Shown here: positions 21,966 to 32,299 of the stretch, piece by piece
How positions within the stretch are numbered: position 1 is the first letter of the stretch
How the letters are laid out: each line of letters opens with the position of its first letter
Assembly (NCBI GenBank): GCA_033032865.1
Contig: JAWHQI010000016.1
Location: 19,207,001-19,271,000, forward strand
DNA length: 64,000 bases
Reading direction: 5' to 3'
Origin: Dactylorhiza incarnata
Taxonomy: Eukaryota > Streptophyta > Magnoliopsida > Asparagales > Orchidaceae
Notes under the pieces: generated by a model
Database searches by the model: none
Told to the model about the DNA's origin: nothing
Seen by the model: only the letters and a program-made list of their open reading frames with translations
Position numbers and translations under genes: made by a program

Positions 21966-21970
21966 CTATG

Positions 21971-22370
21971 CAGCACCCTTCAAGAAGCTTCCTTATACCT
22001 GTCCTAAAAATATAGTATTTCATATGTTAAGATTGACAACTTGAGTGAATATGGAGAGCCAAGTACATACGGAGAATGTGTTCTTATGAGCAAAAAGTTC
22101 AGAGTTGAAAATGATCTAATATCTAAAGAAGTTCCAGAAATACACTTGAGTACTCCTCTTGTTCCTCTTGTTGATATGCTTGTTAAAGGAAAATAAGTTG
22201 CTGCTCAGAATGTATCTATTGATATTGTCAGTAGGATGCTTCCTGAAAGATAAAAAGAGTTGAAAGTGATCTACTATCACTTCTAAAGATAACAACAAAA
22301 AATCCTGATCGACATTCAGAAAGATTTACTAAATATACCTTATTGGAACCAAGAATATCCTGGTCCCAAA
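21971..22370 (+). pseudogene. Continuation of the Copia A extra ORF
   Basis: One plus-strand frame reads GEPSTYGECVLMSKKFRVEN, then EIHLSTPLVPLVDMLVKGK with a stop, then AAQNVSIDIVSRMLPER. It joins the frame interrupted at 17062. No domain is recognised. It ends where Tat-type LTR sequence starts. Confidence 0.4.
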
Positions 22371-23245
22371 TGTTTGGACACGGGTAGCCTGAGGTTACTG
22401 ATCCTGCAGTCTAACCTCACGGATCTGATGGCAAGAGAGAGAAAACTGAACTGTCTATAAACACGACCCGATTGCTGCAGCGAGGAGGTTCCGCCACATA
22501 CCCAAAAGTCTAAAAAAACTTCCCCTCCAAAGCCAAAAGCTGAGCTAGGTTCGAGGAAGGCACGGACTTGAAGAGTGTAGAGCTTGCAGGTAGGGATTTC
22601 AACGTGTCATTCCTGGTACCCCTGGGGTTCTATTTATAGACAAATCTAAGGGTGGATATTGGTCTGCGAATAGCCATCCCCGACGTGTACTCTGGAAGTT
22701 TTTGGAGGCTGCTGAGTTGATCTCTGAAGGCCGCCGAGTACTCTTCTGGAGAGGTCTGCGAATAGCCGCTAGGCTTGCGAGCTGAGTGGCCTGCGAATAA
22801 TCGTTTCCGACGAGATCTCAAGAAGTTTATGAGAGGCTGCTGAGTACTGTTTTTGGTCTCCTGCTGAGTACTTTTTTTGGTCTCCTGCCGAGTACTATTT
22901 TAGGTCTCATACCGAGTACTATTTTTGGTCTCCTGCCGGGTAGTATTTTTGGTCTCCTGCCAAGTACTATTTTTGGTCTCCTGCCGAGTACTATTTTTGA
23001 TCTCCTGCCGAGTGTTCTCCTGCCGAGTACTATTTTTGGTCTCCTGCCGAGTACTATTTTTGGTCTCCTGCCGAGTACTATTTTTGGTCTCCTGCCGAGT
23101 ATTATTTTTAGTCTCCTACCGTGTGTTATTATTGGTCTCTTGGAGAGGTCTGCGAATATCCGTCCATGGAGAGATATGCCGAGACGAGGTCTCCTAAAGT
23201 GTATTCTTTAAGTACTTATGATCTCGACAAATTACAAGTTATACA
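22371..23245 (-). repeat. Tat-type LTR, left copy (3' LTR of a minus-strand element)
   Basis: Plus strand begins TGTTTGGACACGGG and ends about AAGTTATACA. It has the same layout as the LTR at 33651-34535 ('TTACTGATCC.GCAG', 'CTTCCCCTCC.AAGCCAAA', a TATA box CTATTTATAG near 22629) and nearly the same length (875 against 885 bp), but identity is only moderate. A purine-rich tract follows on the coding strand (plus-strand CAATCTCCGCTTTTTTC, 23246-23262), as expected for a 3' LTR on the minus strand. Confidence 0.7.
22839..23145. repeat. 24-bp tandem repeat inside the LTR
   Basis: About 12 copies of GGTCTCCTGCCGAGTACTAT plus TTTT. Because the unit is 24 bp, the plus strand stays open as an 8-residue repeat (VSCRVLFL); this is a by-product, not a gene. 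Confidence 0.9.
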
Positions 23246-23329
23246 CAATCTCCGCTTTTTTCAGACTCGATACGAGCTCAGAAAAATAATGTAGGACTCG
23301 TGGTTCGGAGAGATGGTACTAGATATGCC

Positions 23330-25525
23330 ACCCAAGGTCCCTCCTAAGAGTGGAGCTCAATTGGAGGTGGTGGAGAAGAGTTGACACCAACCAGGTCATT
23401 CGCTAGACGAGCGAGTTCAACTGAAGGAGGTGGAAAAAGTCGACACCTGCCAGACCATTCGCTAGACGAGTGAGCTCAACTGGAGGAGGTGGAGAAAGTC
23501 GACGCCTCCCAAACCATTTTCTAGACGAGCGAGCTCAACTGGAGGTGGTGGAGAAAGTCGTCACCTCCCAAACCATTCGCTTGAAGAGCGAGCTCAACTG
23601 GAGGAGGTGGAGAAGAGTCGACGCCTCCCATGTCATTCGCTAGTTGAGCGAGCTCAACTGGAGGTGGTGAAGAAGAGTCAACACCTCCCAGGACACTCGC
23701 TAGAGGAGCGAGCTCAACTGGAGGAGGTAGAGAAGAGTCGACACCTTTCCAGGACACTCGCAAGACGAGCGAGCTCAACTGGAGGAGGTGGAGAAGAGTC
23801 GACACCTCCTAGGTCACTCGTTAGAGGAGCGAGCTCAACTGGAGGAGATGGACAAGAGTCGACACCTCCCAGGACATTTACTAGACGAGCGAGCTCAACT
23901 ATAGGAGGTGGAGAGGAGTCGACACCTCCCCGAAGCGGAGCTCAACTAGAGGAGGTGGATAAGAGTCGACACCTCCCAAAAGTGGAGCTCAACTGGAGGA
24001 GGTGGAGAAGAGTCGACACCTCCCAGACCATTCTCTAAGGGAGCGAGCTCAACTGGAGGAGGTGGAGAAGAGTCGACAACTCCCAAGCCATTCGCTAGAT
24101 GAGTGAGCTCAACTGGAGGAGGTGGAAAAGAGTCGACACCTCCCAGGCCATTCGCTAGAAGAGCGAGCTCAACTGGAGGAGGTGGAGAAGAGTCGACACC
24201 TCCCAGAAGTGGAGCTCAACTGGAGGAGGTGGAGAAGAGTCGACACCTCTCAGGAGCGGAGCTCAACTGGAGGAGGTGGAGAAGAGTCGACATCTCCCAA
24301 GACATTTGCTAGAGGAGCGAACTCAACTGGAGGAGGAGGATAAGATTTGACACCGCCCAGGCCACTAGCGAGGGGAGCGAGCTCAACTGGAGGAGGTGGA
24401 AAAGAGTTGACACTTCCCGGGCCATTCGCTAGAGTAACGAGCTCAACTGGAGGGGGGGGGGGGGGGGGGGGGAAGAGTCGACACCTCCCAGGCCATTCGC
24501 TAGACGAGCGAGCTCATCTGGAGTAGTGGAGAAGAGTCGACACATCCCAGGCCATTCGCTAGACGAGCGATCTTAACTGGAGGAGGTGGAGAAAAGTCGA
24601 CACCTCCCAGGAGTGGAGCTCAACTAGATTAGGTGGTGAAGAGTCGACACCTCTCAGGAGAAGAGCTCAACTGAAGGAGGTGGAGATGAGTCGACACCTC
24701 CCAGGATATTCTCTAAAGGAGCGAGCTCAACTGGAGGAGGTGGATAAGAGTGGACACCTCCCAGTCCACTCGCGAGAGGAGCGAGCTCAACTGGATGAGG
24801 TGGAGAAGAGTCGAAACCTCCCAAGCCATTCGCTAGAGGAGCGAACTCAACTGGAGGAGGTGGAGAAGAGTCGACACCTCTCTGTCCACTCACTAGAGGA
24901 GCAAGCTTAACTAGAGGAGGTGGGGAAAAGTCGACACCTCCCAGGAGTGGAGCTCAGCTGAAGGAGGTGGAGAAGAGTCGACACCTCCGCTCAACTGGAG
25001 GAGGTGGAGAAGAGTCGACACCTCCTAGGAGCGGAGCTTAACTGGAGGAGATGGAGAGTCGACACCTCCCAAGCCACTAGCTAGAGGAACGAGCTCAACT
25101 AGAGGAGGTGGAGAAGAGTCGACATTTCCCAAGTCACTCGCTAGAGAAGCAAGCTCAACTGAAGGAGGTGAAGAAGAGTCGACACCTCCTAGGCCACTTA
25201 GGAGAGGAGCGAGCTCAACTGGAGGAGGTGGAGAAGAGTCGACACCTCCTAGGTCACTCTCTAGAGTAACAATCTCTACCAGAGGAGGTGGATAAGAGTC
25301 GACACCTCTCAGGCCACTCGCGAGAGGAGCGAGCTCAAATGGAGGAGGTGGAGAAGAGTTGACACCTCCCAGGACATTCGCTAGAGTGAGCTCAACTGGA
25401 GGAGGTCAAGAAGAGTCGACATCTCCCAATCCACTCGCGAGAGGAGCGAGCTCAACTGGAGGAGGTGGAGAAGAGTCGACACCTCTCAGACCACTCGCTA
25501 GACGAGCGAGCTCAACTGGAGGTTG
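23330..25525. repeat. 60-bp minisatellite with a hairpin in each unit
   Basis: Roughly 36 units of about 60 bp (some shortened to about 47) built on GAGCTCAACTGGAGGAGGTG, AGAAGAGTCGACACCTCCCA and a variable CATTCGCTAGACGAGC part. Each full unit contains GGAGGTG and, 12 bases later, CACCTCC, a perfect 7-bp stem. A 21-base G run (24452-24472) replaces part of one unit. All ORFs across this array are repeat artefacts. Confidence 0.95.
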
Positions 25526-25539
25526 AGTGAGGAAGTATC

Positions 25540-26412
25540 ACTTTTACCTAGGGTGTTGTCCCATTATTTTATAATTCGCTTGCCGGGTTAGAGCGTCACT
25601 CGAGTGATCGTCGACCAACCTGCAAGTGGGGAGCTGATCTCGACCAACCATGAAGAAGATTGGACTTAGGAGATGCACTATTATCCCGTGGAGTCGTTCC
25701 ATCACCTTTTTAGGAGATGTAATCGAGAGGGAGAGGCAGCCGGGGTCCGAAGGCCAACATACAAGTGGTGAGCGGATCTTAACCGACCTTGCAGAAGCAT
25801 GGACTTAAGTGGACTTGCAGCGCTCGAGGCGTTGTCCCATGCCCTATTTAAAACATATAATCGGGAGGGAGAGGCAGTCGAGGGATCCGAAGGCCAGCAT
25901 ACAAGTGGTGAGCTGATCTCGATAGATCTTGCAGAGGCATGGCTTTAGGTGGACTCGCAGCGCTCAATGCGTTGTCCCATACCCTACTTAACAATGCACT
26001 GGGTGGGTGAGAGATGCACTCGAGGGATTCGTCAGCTAATATACAAGGGGGGAGCTGTTCTCAGCCGTCAACGCAGAGGCTTGGACTTAGGAGGATGCGC
26101 TATTGTTCCGATGCGTTATCCCATCACCTGGCCGAGGCTATTTTTAGGACAGTATCATAGAAGGATCACAAATTTCATTTCTGGAGAGTCTTCATCCTAT
26201 CACTCAAGAGTCCAAAAGGATTCGCCATATCAACCCTTAAGGAGCATATAATGCATAAAAGATGATTGTTTCTTTTCTTTTTTACTTTAGTATAAAAGTT
26301 TTGTCAAGCAAATGAATCTCAAAGTCATCCTTGCCACAAGATTTAAACGACCCAGAGCTGAGGGAAGATTCCTCTTTTAAAAGACAGTTCAGAGTACAAC
26401 TTAGGGCACCCT
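25540..26412. repeat. Degenerate 135-150-bp tandem repeat, left part
   Basis: Imperfect units sharing 'CGAAGGCCAACATACAAGTG', 'GAGCTGATCTCGA', 'TGCAGAGGCATGG' and 'GTTGTCCCAT' begin near 25600, 25740, 25880 and 26010. Similar units continue at 29740 and 30010 after the G2 insertion. The last 130 bp before G2 are non-repetitive. Confidence 0.75.
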
Positions 26413-26762
26413 TTTACGATCGCGCACGCTAACGAGACACACGCACACCGAATGGACTCCATGGCGATTCTACACGTGTGGAAAGGCGACGGATACTGGC
26501 CCACCAGTCGTGGAACAGACCGGCGAGGAGTGTGCTACTTAATTATTTCTATTTCGATGTTGTTTTGAGTTTTACTAATTGCATACCGCTTTTGTTATTC
26601 GCACCCCGCTACTATAATGGGTGATGTATGCTTGTATTGTTTTTTTATATTTGGATGCATGAGAATTAGGGTTGCTCCCTAAGCAATTCCTCTCTACCTC
26701 CTTCCCTCTCTCTCGTCCTCTCTGGCCCTCCCCTTGTCGGGTTCCTTCCATAGTTGGTAATA
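26413..26762 (+). repeat. 5' LTR of G2
   Basis: Shares 'GGCCCACCAGTCGTGGAA', 'CTATTTCGATGTTGTTTTGA' and 'AGTTGGTAATA' with 29344-29700. Confidence 0.85.
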
Positions 26763-26764
26763 TT

Positions 26765-26778
26765 TGGCCCGACCTGCT
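26765..26778 (+). promoter_or_regulatory. Candidate primer-binding site (Tyr tRNA), G2
   Basis: TGGCCCGACCTGCT two bases after the LTR. From memory the plant tRNA-Tyr 3' end would give TGGTCCGACCTACC, so 11 of 14 bases agree. The same site, better preserved, follows the LTR at 35406-35655. Confidence 0.6.
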
Positions 26779-27322
26779 GACCGCCCGCTCGTGCCGCCGA
26801 TCAACGCCTGATTTCACCTCCTGTTTCCGCCGAACCAGCCGCCCCAGTCGTCGATCCCGACACGCCCTTTGCAGTTGATCGATCCAGTTCTGCAGTGGCT
26901 ACTGCCGCTCCAGTCGTTGCGATCGATCCTTGCGTCTGATCCCTTTATGTTGTCGATCGCTCCTTGCGGTCGATCCCTTCTTGTCGTCGATCGATTCAGT
27001 CGATCGATCGGCCGACTGCACTGCTTCGATCGGCCGACTGCACTGCTTCGATCGGACGACTGCACTGTTTCGTCCCGGTCCTTCCTGCACTGCTTCGATC
27101 GAGCCTGGCGTCCTTTCCGCTGCTTCGATCGAGCCTGGCCTCCTTTCCGCTGCTTGAACTCCTTCCCGCTGACTGCTTCGATCTGGCCGGCTGCCGACTG
27201 CTTCCCTCGTCCGACGCCCAGACCGCCGGATAGGCCTCCGTTCTGCCGTCCTGCGCTGGATCCGTGCATTTCTGTCCCGCTCCACCCCTTCCGTACGCCG
27301 TCCGTCAGATCCAACTCCTCCA
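26779..27322 (+). other. G2 leader rich in CGATCG
   Basis: GC-rich leader with repeated CGATCGGCCGACTGCACTGC (about 22-bp period, 27005-27070) and 'TCCTTTCCGCTGCTTCGATC' (28-29-bp period, 27105-27160). ORFs on both strands are low-complexity. Confidence 0.7.
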
Positions 27323-28250
27323 ATGGCTCCCAATCCTCACTCTTCCGGTGAACCCGCTCCGGATTCCGCCGTCGACGCCCTTGGCCGTCGCGTGGAGGCT
27401 CAAGAGCAAGTCGTCGCCTCCATGCATGCCTCTCTCCTTGCCCTCCACTTCAAGATTGACTCCATGCAGGCGTCCGCCGCCGCCGTTTTCGCGCATCTGG
27501 CGCCGGCTCACCCGCGGACGACGGCTCTCTCCTCGGCACCGGGCCACCGTCCATTCCCGCCGGGATCAATCCTCAGCCCATTTCGGGCTGGTCCGCCCTC
27601 TCCCTCGACATTCCCTCTTTTGTCGGCGTTTTCCTGATGGGTTGGATCACCAAATCAGAGCAATATTTCGACCTCAAGTACACAATGGAGAAGGACAAGG
27701 TGTTTACGGTCGTGGTTGGACTGGACGGCTCGGCCCTCCACTAGGCTCGGTGGCTCCGCCAATCCAACCCATTCCTCTCCTTGCCCGAGCTCAAGCAGGA
27801 GATGATCCGGTGTTATGACACCTGCTACTCGGGCTCTGCAATCGAGCGACTTTGAGGCGTCCGCCATACAGTGGCCTGGACGACTACATTGATGAGTTTG
27901 TAACCTTGGCCACCCACGTTCCCGGTCTTCCGCCTGACCATTACTTGGGCTTCTTCATGCAGGGTCTACTGCCTCAGATCCACTCTCATCTTTGCACGCA
28001 CCACCCTCACACGGTCGCCGACGCCCTTGACTTGGCGCGTTTGGTGGCGTCCGACCTCCCACCTCGACCTACTACTTCTCCGGTCGGCCACCTCCCTCCG
28101 CAGACACCTTGGCGTCCGCTCGCCTCAGCTCCTCTGCCACGCCCTGCCCCTCATCGCCTCTCAAACAGTGATTACAATGAGCTCCGCAACAAGGGCCTGT
28201 ATTTTCGGTGACGCCAAGCCTACTCCCCCAACCATGAGCGTTCTATGAAG
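27323..28250 (+). pseudogene. G2 gag
   Basis: Starts MAPNPHSSGEPAPDS (27323), with a helical N-terminus VDALGRRVEAQEQVVASMHA. After a frameshift near 27630 the retrotransposon gag core follows: GWITKSEQYFDL, MEKDKVFTVVVGLDG, LRQSNPFLSLPELKQEM (27638-27855, with stops), then DDYIDEFVTLATHVPGLPPD and GFFMQGLLPQIHSHL (27852-28211). The end SNSDYNELRNKGLYFR is the usual lead-in to the zinc knuckle, which is degraded. At least two frameshifts and two stops. Confidence 0.75.
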
Positions 28251-29160
28251 GAGTTTCACGCCATCATTAGCGACGAAGACCATGAAGTTACCCTGGCGGA
28301 CTTTGAGGCCCTGGAACTTTCTGCGGAGGGTCCTCCATTCGACACCGCCACGACTACGTTCCAATGCTTGGAGTTATCTTGTGTCTCGGTGGGCGGGCTC
28401 TCCGGACTGCAGACCATGAAGTTCCTGGGAACGCTTCGCGATCGCCCGATCATCGTCACGGTGGACAGTGGCGCGAGCCACAACCTTATTTCCGGGCGAC
28501 TGATGCAGCAGCTCCAACTTTCCGCAGTTCCATCCCCAAATTTTTCGATCCACCTTGGTGATGGGCGACGCAGACCGACGCAGGGCCATTACCCTGTCAT
28601 GACTCTCTGTGGGGTCCTGTTCCGTGACCGCGGACTTCTCCGCGTTCAACCTCGACAATATCGACGTCATTTTGGGGGTGGCTTTGTTCCGCACGCTTCG
28701 CAATGTGCGCGTCAATTTTGCGGCTATGTCCATGCAGTTCCTCCACGAGGGTCGGCCGTATCGCCTCGACTGTGATTCCGCCCTCCTTTGCTCTCTGGTT
28801 GCCACCTGCACGATCCAGCAGCCCACGAATGCCGACCTTTCCGCGGGGCTGCGACCCCTCTCAGGACTGTCCGATTTGCCTCCCCCGTCCCCGCCGGACC
28901 TCCCGGAGCTTCCCACCGCTCTTGACGATGTCGTCCAGCCTCCGACAGTACTTCCGCCAGCCCGGTCGACGGACCGCGACTTTTCCCTCCAGCCCAAGAC
29001 CGCAGCAGTTCGGCGCTGCCGTACCGTTTTGACCTGGTGCAGAAGGCTGGACTCGAGCATTTGGTGCAAGTGTGGTTTATGGGGGGCCTCCTTCGTTCCG
29101 GTGTGAGGCCATTTTCTAACCCGGTCCTTCTAGTCCAGAAGGACGACAGTTGGCGTCGTA
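28245..29160 (+). pseudogene. G2 protease and start of RT
   Basis: FLGTLRDRPIIVTVDSGASHNLIS (28245-28775) is the Gypsy aspartic protease with DSG intact; IHLGDGRRRPTQG follows. After a frameshift, NIDVILGVALFRTLRNVRVN and FAAMSMQFLHEGR (28609-29000) are the protease tail. A further shift gives QKAGLEHLVQ and VRPFSNPVLLVQKDDSWR, the first conserved stretch of RT. Then the sequence breaks off near 29160: the RT core with its YxDD motif, RNase H and integrase are missing. Confidence 0.8.
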
Positions 29161-29343
29161 CTACCCCGCCCAGCTATTTGCTCACCGCTACCACCTTCAG
29201 AGGAACTCTAGTTCGACGAAGGTCCTTGTTGTTGGGCTTAACCATCCGACATCGAATACCACGCGGCTGTTTCGGGATGCCTTCCGCCGCCAGTCCACCG
29301 ACTACTGCCTTGAGGACAAGGCACATTTCCCAGATGGCGACAT
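29161..29343 (+). pseudogene. G2 pol C-terminal end
   Basis: About 60 codons, RNSSSTKVLVVGLNHP and YCLEDKAHFPDGDIVM. The LEDK...F..G.IV pattern ending just before the 3' LTR is typical of the last residues of chromovirus pol. It is joined directly to the RT start by a large deletion. Confidence 0.55.
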
Positions 29344-29700
29344 TGTTATGATCGCACACACTGATGAGACGCGCGCACACCGACGGGACGCCCTGGCGAG
29401 TCTACGCGCGTGGAAAGGTGACGAATATTGGCCCACCAGTCGTGGAAGAGACCGGCGAGGAGCGCGCTACTTAACTATTTCTATTTCGATGTTGTTTTGA
29501 GTTTTACTATTTGCAGACCGCTTTTGTTATTCACACACCGCTTGCTATAAGGGGGTATGTATGCTTGTATTGTTTTTTTATCTTTAGATATATGAGAATT
29601 AGGGATGCTCCCTAAGAGTTTCCTCTCTACCTTGCCTCCTTCCCTCTCTCCCGTCCTCTCCGGCCCTCTCCTTACCGGGTTCCTCCCAGAGTTGGTAATA
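29344..29700 (+). repeat. 3' LTR of G2
   Basis: TGTTATGATCGC...GTTGGTAATA; clearly similar to 26413-26762 but with many differences, so the insertion is older than G1 or D. Confidence 0.85.
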
Positions 29701-29705
29701 ACCAT

Positions 29706-30290
29706 TCTAATAACTCTACAGGTGGATGAGAAGTGATCTCGAAGGATCGTCGACCAACATGCAAGGGGGAGTTGATCTCGACTGCCAATGCAGAGGCTTG
29801 GTATTAGGAAGATGCACTATTATCCTGAGGCACTGTCCTATCACCTAACCTGAGGGTTACTAGAGGTGAGTCGAAGGTCCACCTTCCAAACCACTTTTGC
29901 GAATACTTGTATGGTCTATAGCTGAGAGAGAATTCATCTCTAATAAGACAATATAGAGTATGACTTTGGGCTCCTTTCTAATAACTTCGATGGTGGATGA
30001 GAAGTGTACTCGAAGGATTCGTCGGCCAACATGCAAGGGGGAAGCTGATCTCGACCATCGATGCAGAGGCTTGGACTTAAGGGAATGCGTTATTGTCCCG
30101 AGTCACTGTCCCATCACCCAACTTGGGGTTTACAAGAGTCGAGTCAGAGATTCACATTCTAAACTACTTGCGAGACGGGTTTCACCCCGGTATGGACTCA
30201 ACCATCATTCATTTTTAAGAAAAAACTCAGTTGTAACTTTGCTGATTATTTGAAGAGTATATTTATGAACAAGATGATGCCCTAAGGAGG
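29706..30290. repeat. Degenerate tandem repeat, right part
   Basis: Two clear units: 'GGTGGATGAGAAGTG...TCGAAGGATCGTCG', 'CCAACATGCAAGGGGGA', 'TGCAGAGGCTTGG', 'CCCATCACC' beginning about 29710 and 29990. They continue the array of 25540-26412. No gene is seen. Confidence 0.75.
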
Positions 30291-31135
30291 ATGTGTGTCG
30301 ATTTCTCTTTATTAAATAAATCATGCCCTAAGGATTGCTACCCCTTGCCTCGAATTGACGCGTTGGTTGACTCAGCCGTCGGTTTTTCTCTAATGAGTTT
30401 TCTAGATGACTTTTCAGGTTATCATCTGATTCGCATGCACCTCCCCCCCCACCCCCACCCACACACGTTAAGGACGTCTCATTCATCACTAGGGACGGGT
30501 GCTATTGCTACATGATGATGCCCTTCGGGCTGAAGAATGCAGGAGCAACCTACCAACAGATGATGGACAGGGCCTTCCGTGAACAGAAGGGGAGGAACTT
30601 GAAAGTTTGCGTGGATGACTTCATGATCAAGAGCCGGGACCTCGAGTCCCACCTCCGAGACCTTGAAGAGACCTTCGGCACCTTGAGAAAATTCAAGATG
30701 AGGCTCAACCCCCAGAAATGTGTTTTTGGGGCCAGCAGTGGAAAGTTCTTGGACCATCTGCTTACCCCTGCCGGGGTAGAACCTAACCCCGACAAGGTGA
30801 GAGCAATTATGGAGCTAGGGTCGCCAAGGAACGCAAAGGAGGTCCAACGCCTCACTGGGAAGTTGGTCGGGCTAAGCCGGTTTCTCTCCAGAGCAGGGGA
30901 GAAATGCTCGTCCTTCTTCAAGGTGCTACGAGGGAACTAGAAATTCGAATGGACCCCTCTGTGCGAGGGGGCATTCCAAAAACTAAAAGAACAATTAACC
31001 TAGGCCCCGCTGCTCCAGGGACCAAGACAGGGTGAGGACCTATCCCTATACCTGGGGGTAGGGGTCGAGGCGGCGAGTTCTGTTTTGGTCCGGGAGGAGG
31101 GAAAAAAGCAACTCCCAATCTACTACATCAGCGAA
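30291..31135 (+). pseudogene. Gypsy (Tat-type) RT and start of RNase H, in inverted orientation
   Basis: Plus-strand RT: CVDFSLLNKSCPKDCYPLPR, FSLMSFLDDFSGYHLI (30291-30515), then after a frameshift MPFGLKNAGATYQQMMDRAF, CVDDFMIKS with the catalytic Asp pair, and NPQKCVFG (30512-30940). A stop at 30938-30940 precedes KFEWTPLCEGAFQKL and SSVLVREEGKKQLPIYYIS, the beginning of RNase H. The block begins and ends abruptly. On both sides the Tat-type material runs on the opposite strand. Confidence 0.85.
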
Positions 31136-31430
31136 TGGGTTCCACTAGCTTGTCCGCGATGGACCTCTTCTTCTGCCGGATGGGGCAAGTGTCGGGGTCA
31201 AGGTTGAGGCGGTGGCAAGCCATATCTGCATCGATCCCTGGCATTTCCGCCGCGCTCCAAGCGAAGATGTCCACGTTCTCTTGGACGTAGGCTAGGATCC
31301 TCCCCTGGTCCTCGGGGCTGAGCTCCCCACTGATCTTCACTTTCTCTATCGCCCCCGCCTGGGAGACGACCTCCAGCTTCACGACCTCCTCCACGGCCTC
31401 CAGCCTAGATTGCTCCCCTCAATCACCTTC
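31136..31430 (-). pseudogene. Tat-type pol segment before RT
   Basis: EDQGRILAYVQENVDIFAWS, AAEMPGIDADMACHRLNLDP and CPIRQKKRS are the conserved approach to RT in Tat-type Gypsy elements. The minus-strand frame ends at the junction with the plus-strand RT block, where RT should begin. Confidence 0.8.
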
Positions 31431-31640
31431 CTTCTTCCCTCCGCACGCGAGTGCTTCGTCCCCTTTTTCCTTCATCCTCTCCTCCCGAATTTCCAGCAGC
31501 TCCTCTGACCCTTCCTCCTGGGCATGATCCTCTTCTCCCCTTCCCTCTTCCGTCTCCTCTGCCTCGGGCCCTTCGACGACCCCTTCCACCACATCCTACC
31601 TCTCCATCTCCCGGTCCATCTCCTCCGCCTCTGCTTGTCA
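31431..31640 (-). other. Low-complexity linker between protease and RT
   Basis: C/T-rich on the plus strand. On the coding strand it gives Glu/Gly/Arg-rich sequence in all frames. No domain is visible. Confidence 0.5.
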
Positions 31641-32260
31641 GGTGATGGCGTTGGCCGCGGTAACGTAGCATTGCCTTGCTACCTCTGGGTCTCCCCTCAC
31701 CCGGATCTGGACTCCGCCCACACTGAACTTAGAGGCACTGGTGGAATGAGGAGGGGACACACCGGAACGCACTGATGAGGGGCCGTCCAAAGATGGCGTT
31801 GTAGCTGCTCGGAGCTTCAACGATGACGAGCCGGCAGTTTCGGGACTGTCCCCCCAGGATGACATGGAGCCCTACTCCTCCTTCCACCTCCTTCCTTTCC
31901 CCTGAGAACCCGAACAGTGGGCCATCCGAGGCTAACACCCTCCTTGCCTCCACCTTCATCTCGTCGAACGCCTTCTTGAAGATGACGTTGACCGAGATCC
32001 CATTGTAGGCGAGGATCCGAGAGACGGTGAAGTACTCGATGGCCGCCTGGATCACAAGTGCATCACAGAACGGGTCTTCGTGCTCGGGCATGTCCTTCCG
32101 AGAGAAGGTGATCTTCTCCTCAGGGGGTGAGGTTTGAGAAGTCGAAGCCACACTCCGACGGTACATGGTGTGGAGGCTTTCCTTTCGGGTCGCCTCGATC
32201 CCCACTCCTCCGTGGATCACCCTGATCCCTCCTCGGCTCCCCACGTTAGCCCTATTCACG
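31641..32260 (-). pseudogene. Tat-type aspartic protease, active site lost
   Basis: IRVIHGG near the start, EKITFSRKDMPEHEDPFCDA, then ILAYNGISVNVIF where the family has a DSG active site, so it is not catalytic. FGFSGERKEVEGGVGLHVIL and EAPSSYNAIFGRPLISAFRC follow (32259-31729). A frameshift near 31740 leads to SVGGVQIRVRGDPEVARQCY (31638-31865), the usual tail of this domain. Confidence 0.8.
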
Positions 32261-32299
32261 CACTTATCCTCCTCCGCCGCCAGGTCACCTCCTCTATCC

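Larger units (their letters stand above)
3023..22370 (+). mobile_element. Copia A, old SIRE/Maximus-like element split by three insertions
   Basis: Plus-strand Copia element with a 5' LTR, an initiator-Met primer site, gag with two CCHC zinc knuckles, protease, integrase and then unusual downstream ORFs. It is interrupted by a solo LTR (4915-6699), Gypsy G1 (10340-16097) and Copia D (17063-21965). Without these, about 6.9 kb belongs to A. RT and RNase H are not found, and no 3' LTR is seen: the element stops where the Tat-type LTR begins at 22371. Two zinc knuckles, long gag coiled coils and an extra ORF after pol suggest the SIRE/Maximus lineage. Stops and frameshifts are numerous. Confidence 0.8.
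26413..29700 (+). mobile_element. Gypsy element G2, internally deleted chromovirus-like copy
   Basis: LTRs 26413-26762 (350 bp) and 29344-29700 (357 bp) with ends TGTTA...TAATA (first bases altered in the left copy), and imperfect target duplications ACCCT (26408-26412) and ACCAT (29701-29705). The host sequence reads on smoothly once G2 is removed, compared with the parallel repeat unit near 29960. Inside are gag, protease and the first residues of RT, then a jump to the C-terminus of pol (LEDKAHFPDGDIVM). Confidence 0.85.

Noticed and set aside
23521..24910. Several ORFs of 67-143 codons on both strands in the 60-bp array
   Set aside because: The unit length is a multiple of three and lacks stops, so frames stay open by chance; the translations are simple repeats.
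23330..25525. CRISPR-like regular array
   Set aside because: Units are contiguous and nearly identical throughout, without unique spacers or cas genes, and the genome is that of a plant. The same holds for the 34-bp and 126-bp arrays.
26814..27323. 169- and 144-codon minus-strand ORFs
   Set aside because: Antisense to the G2 leader and made of CGATCG-type repeats.
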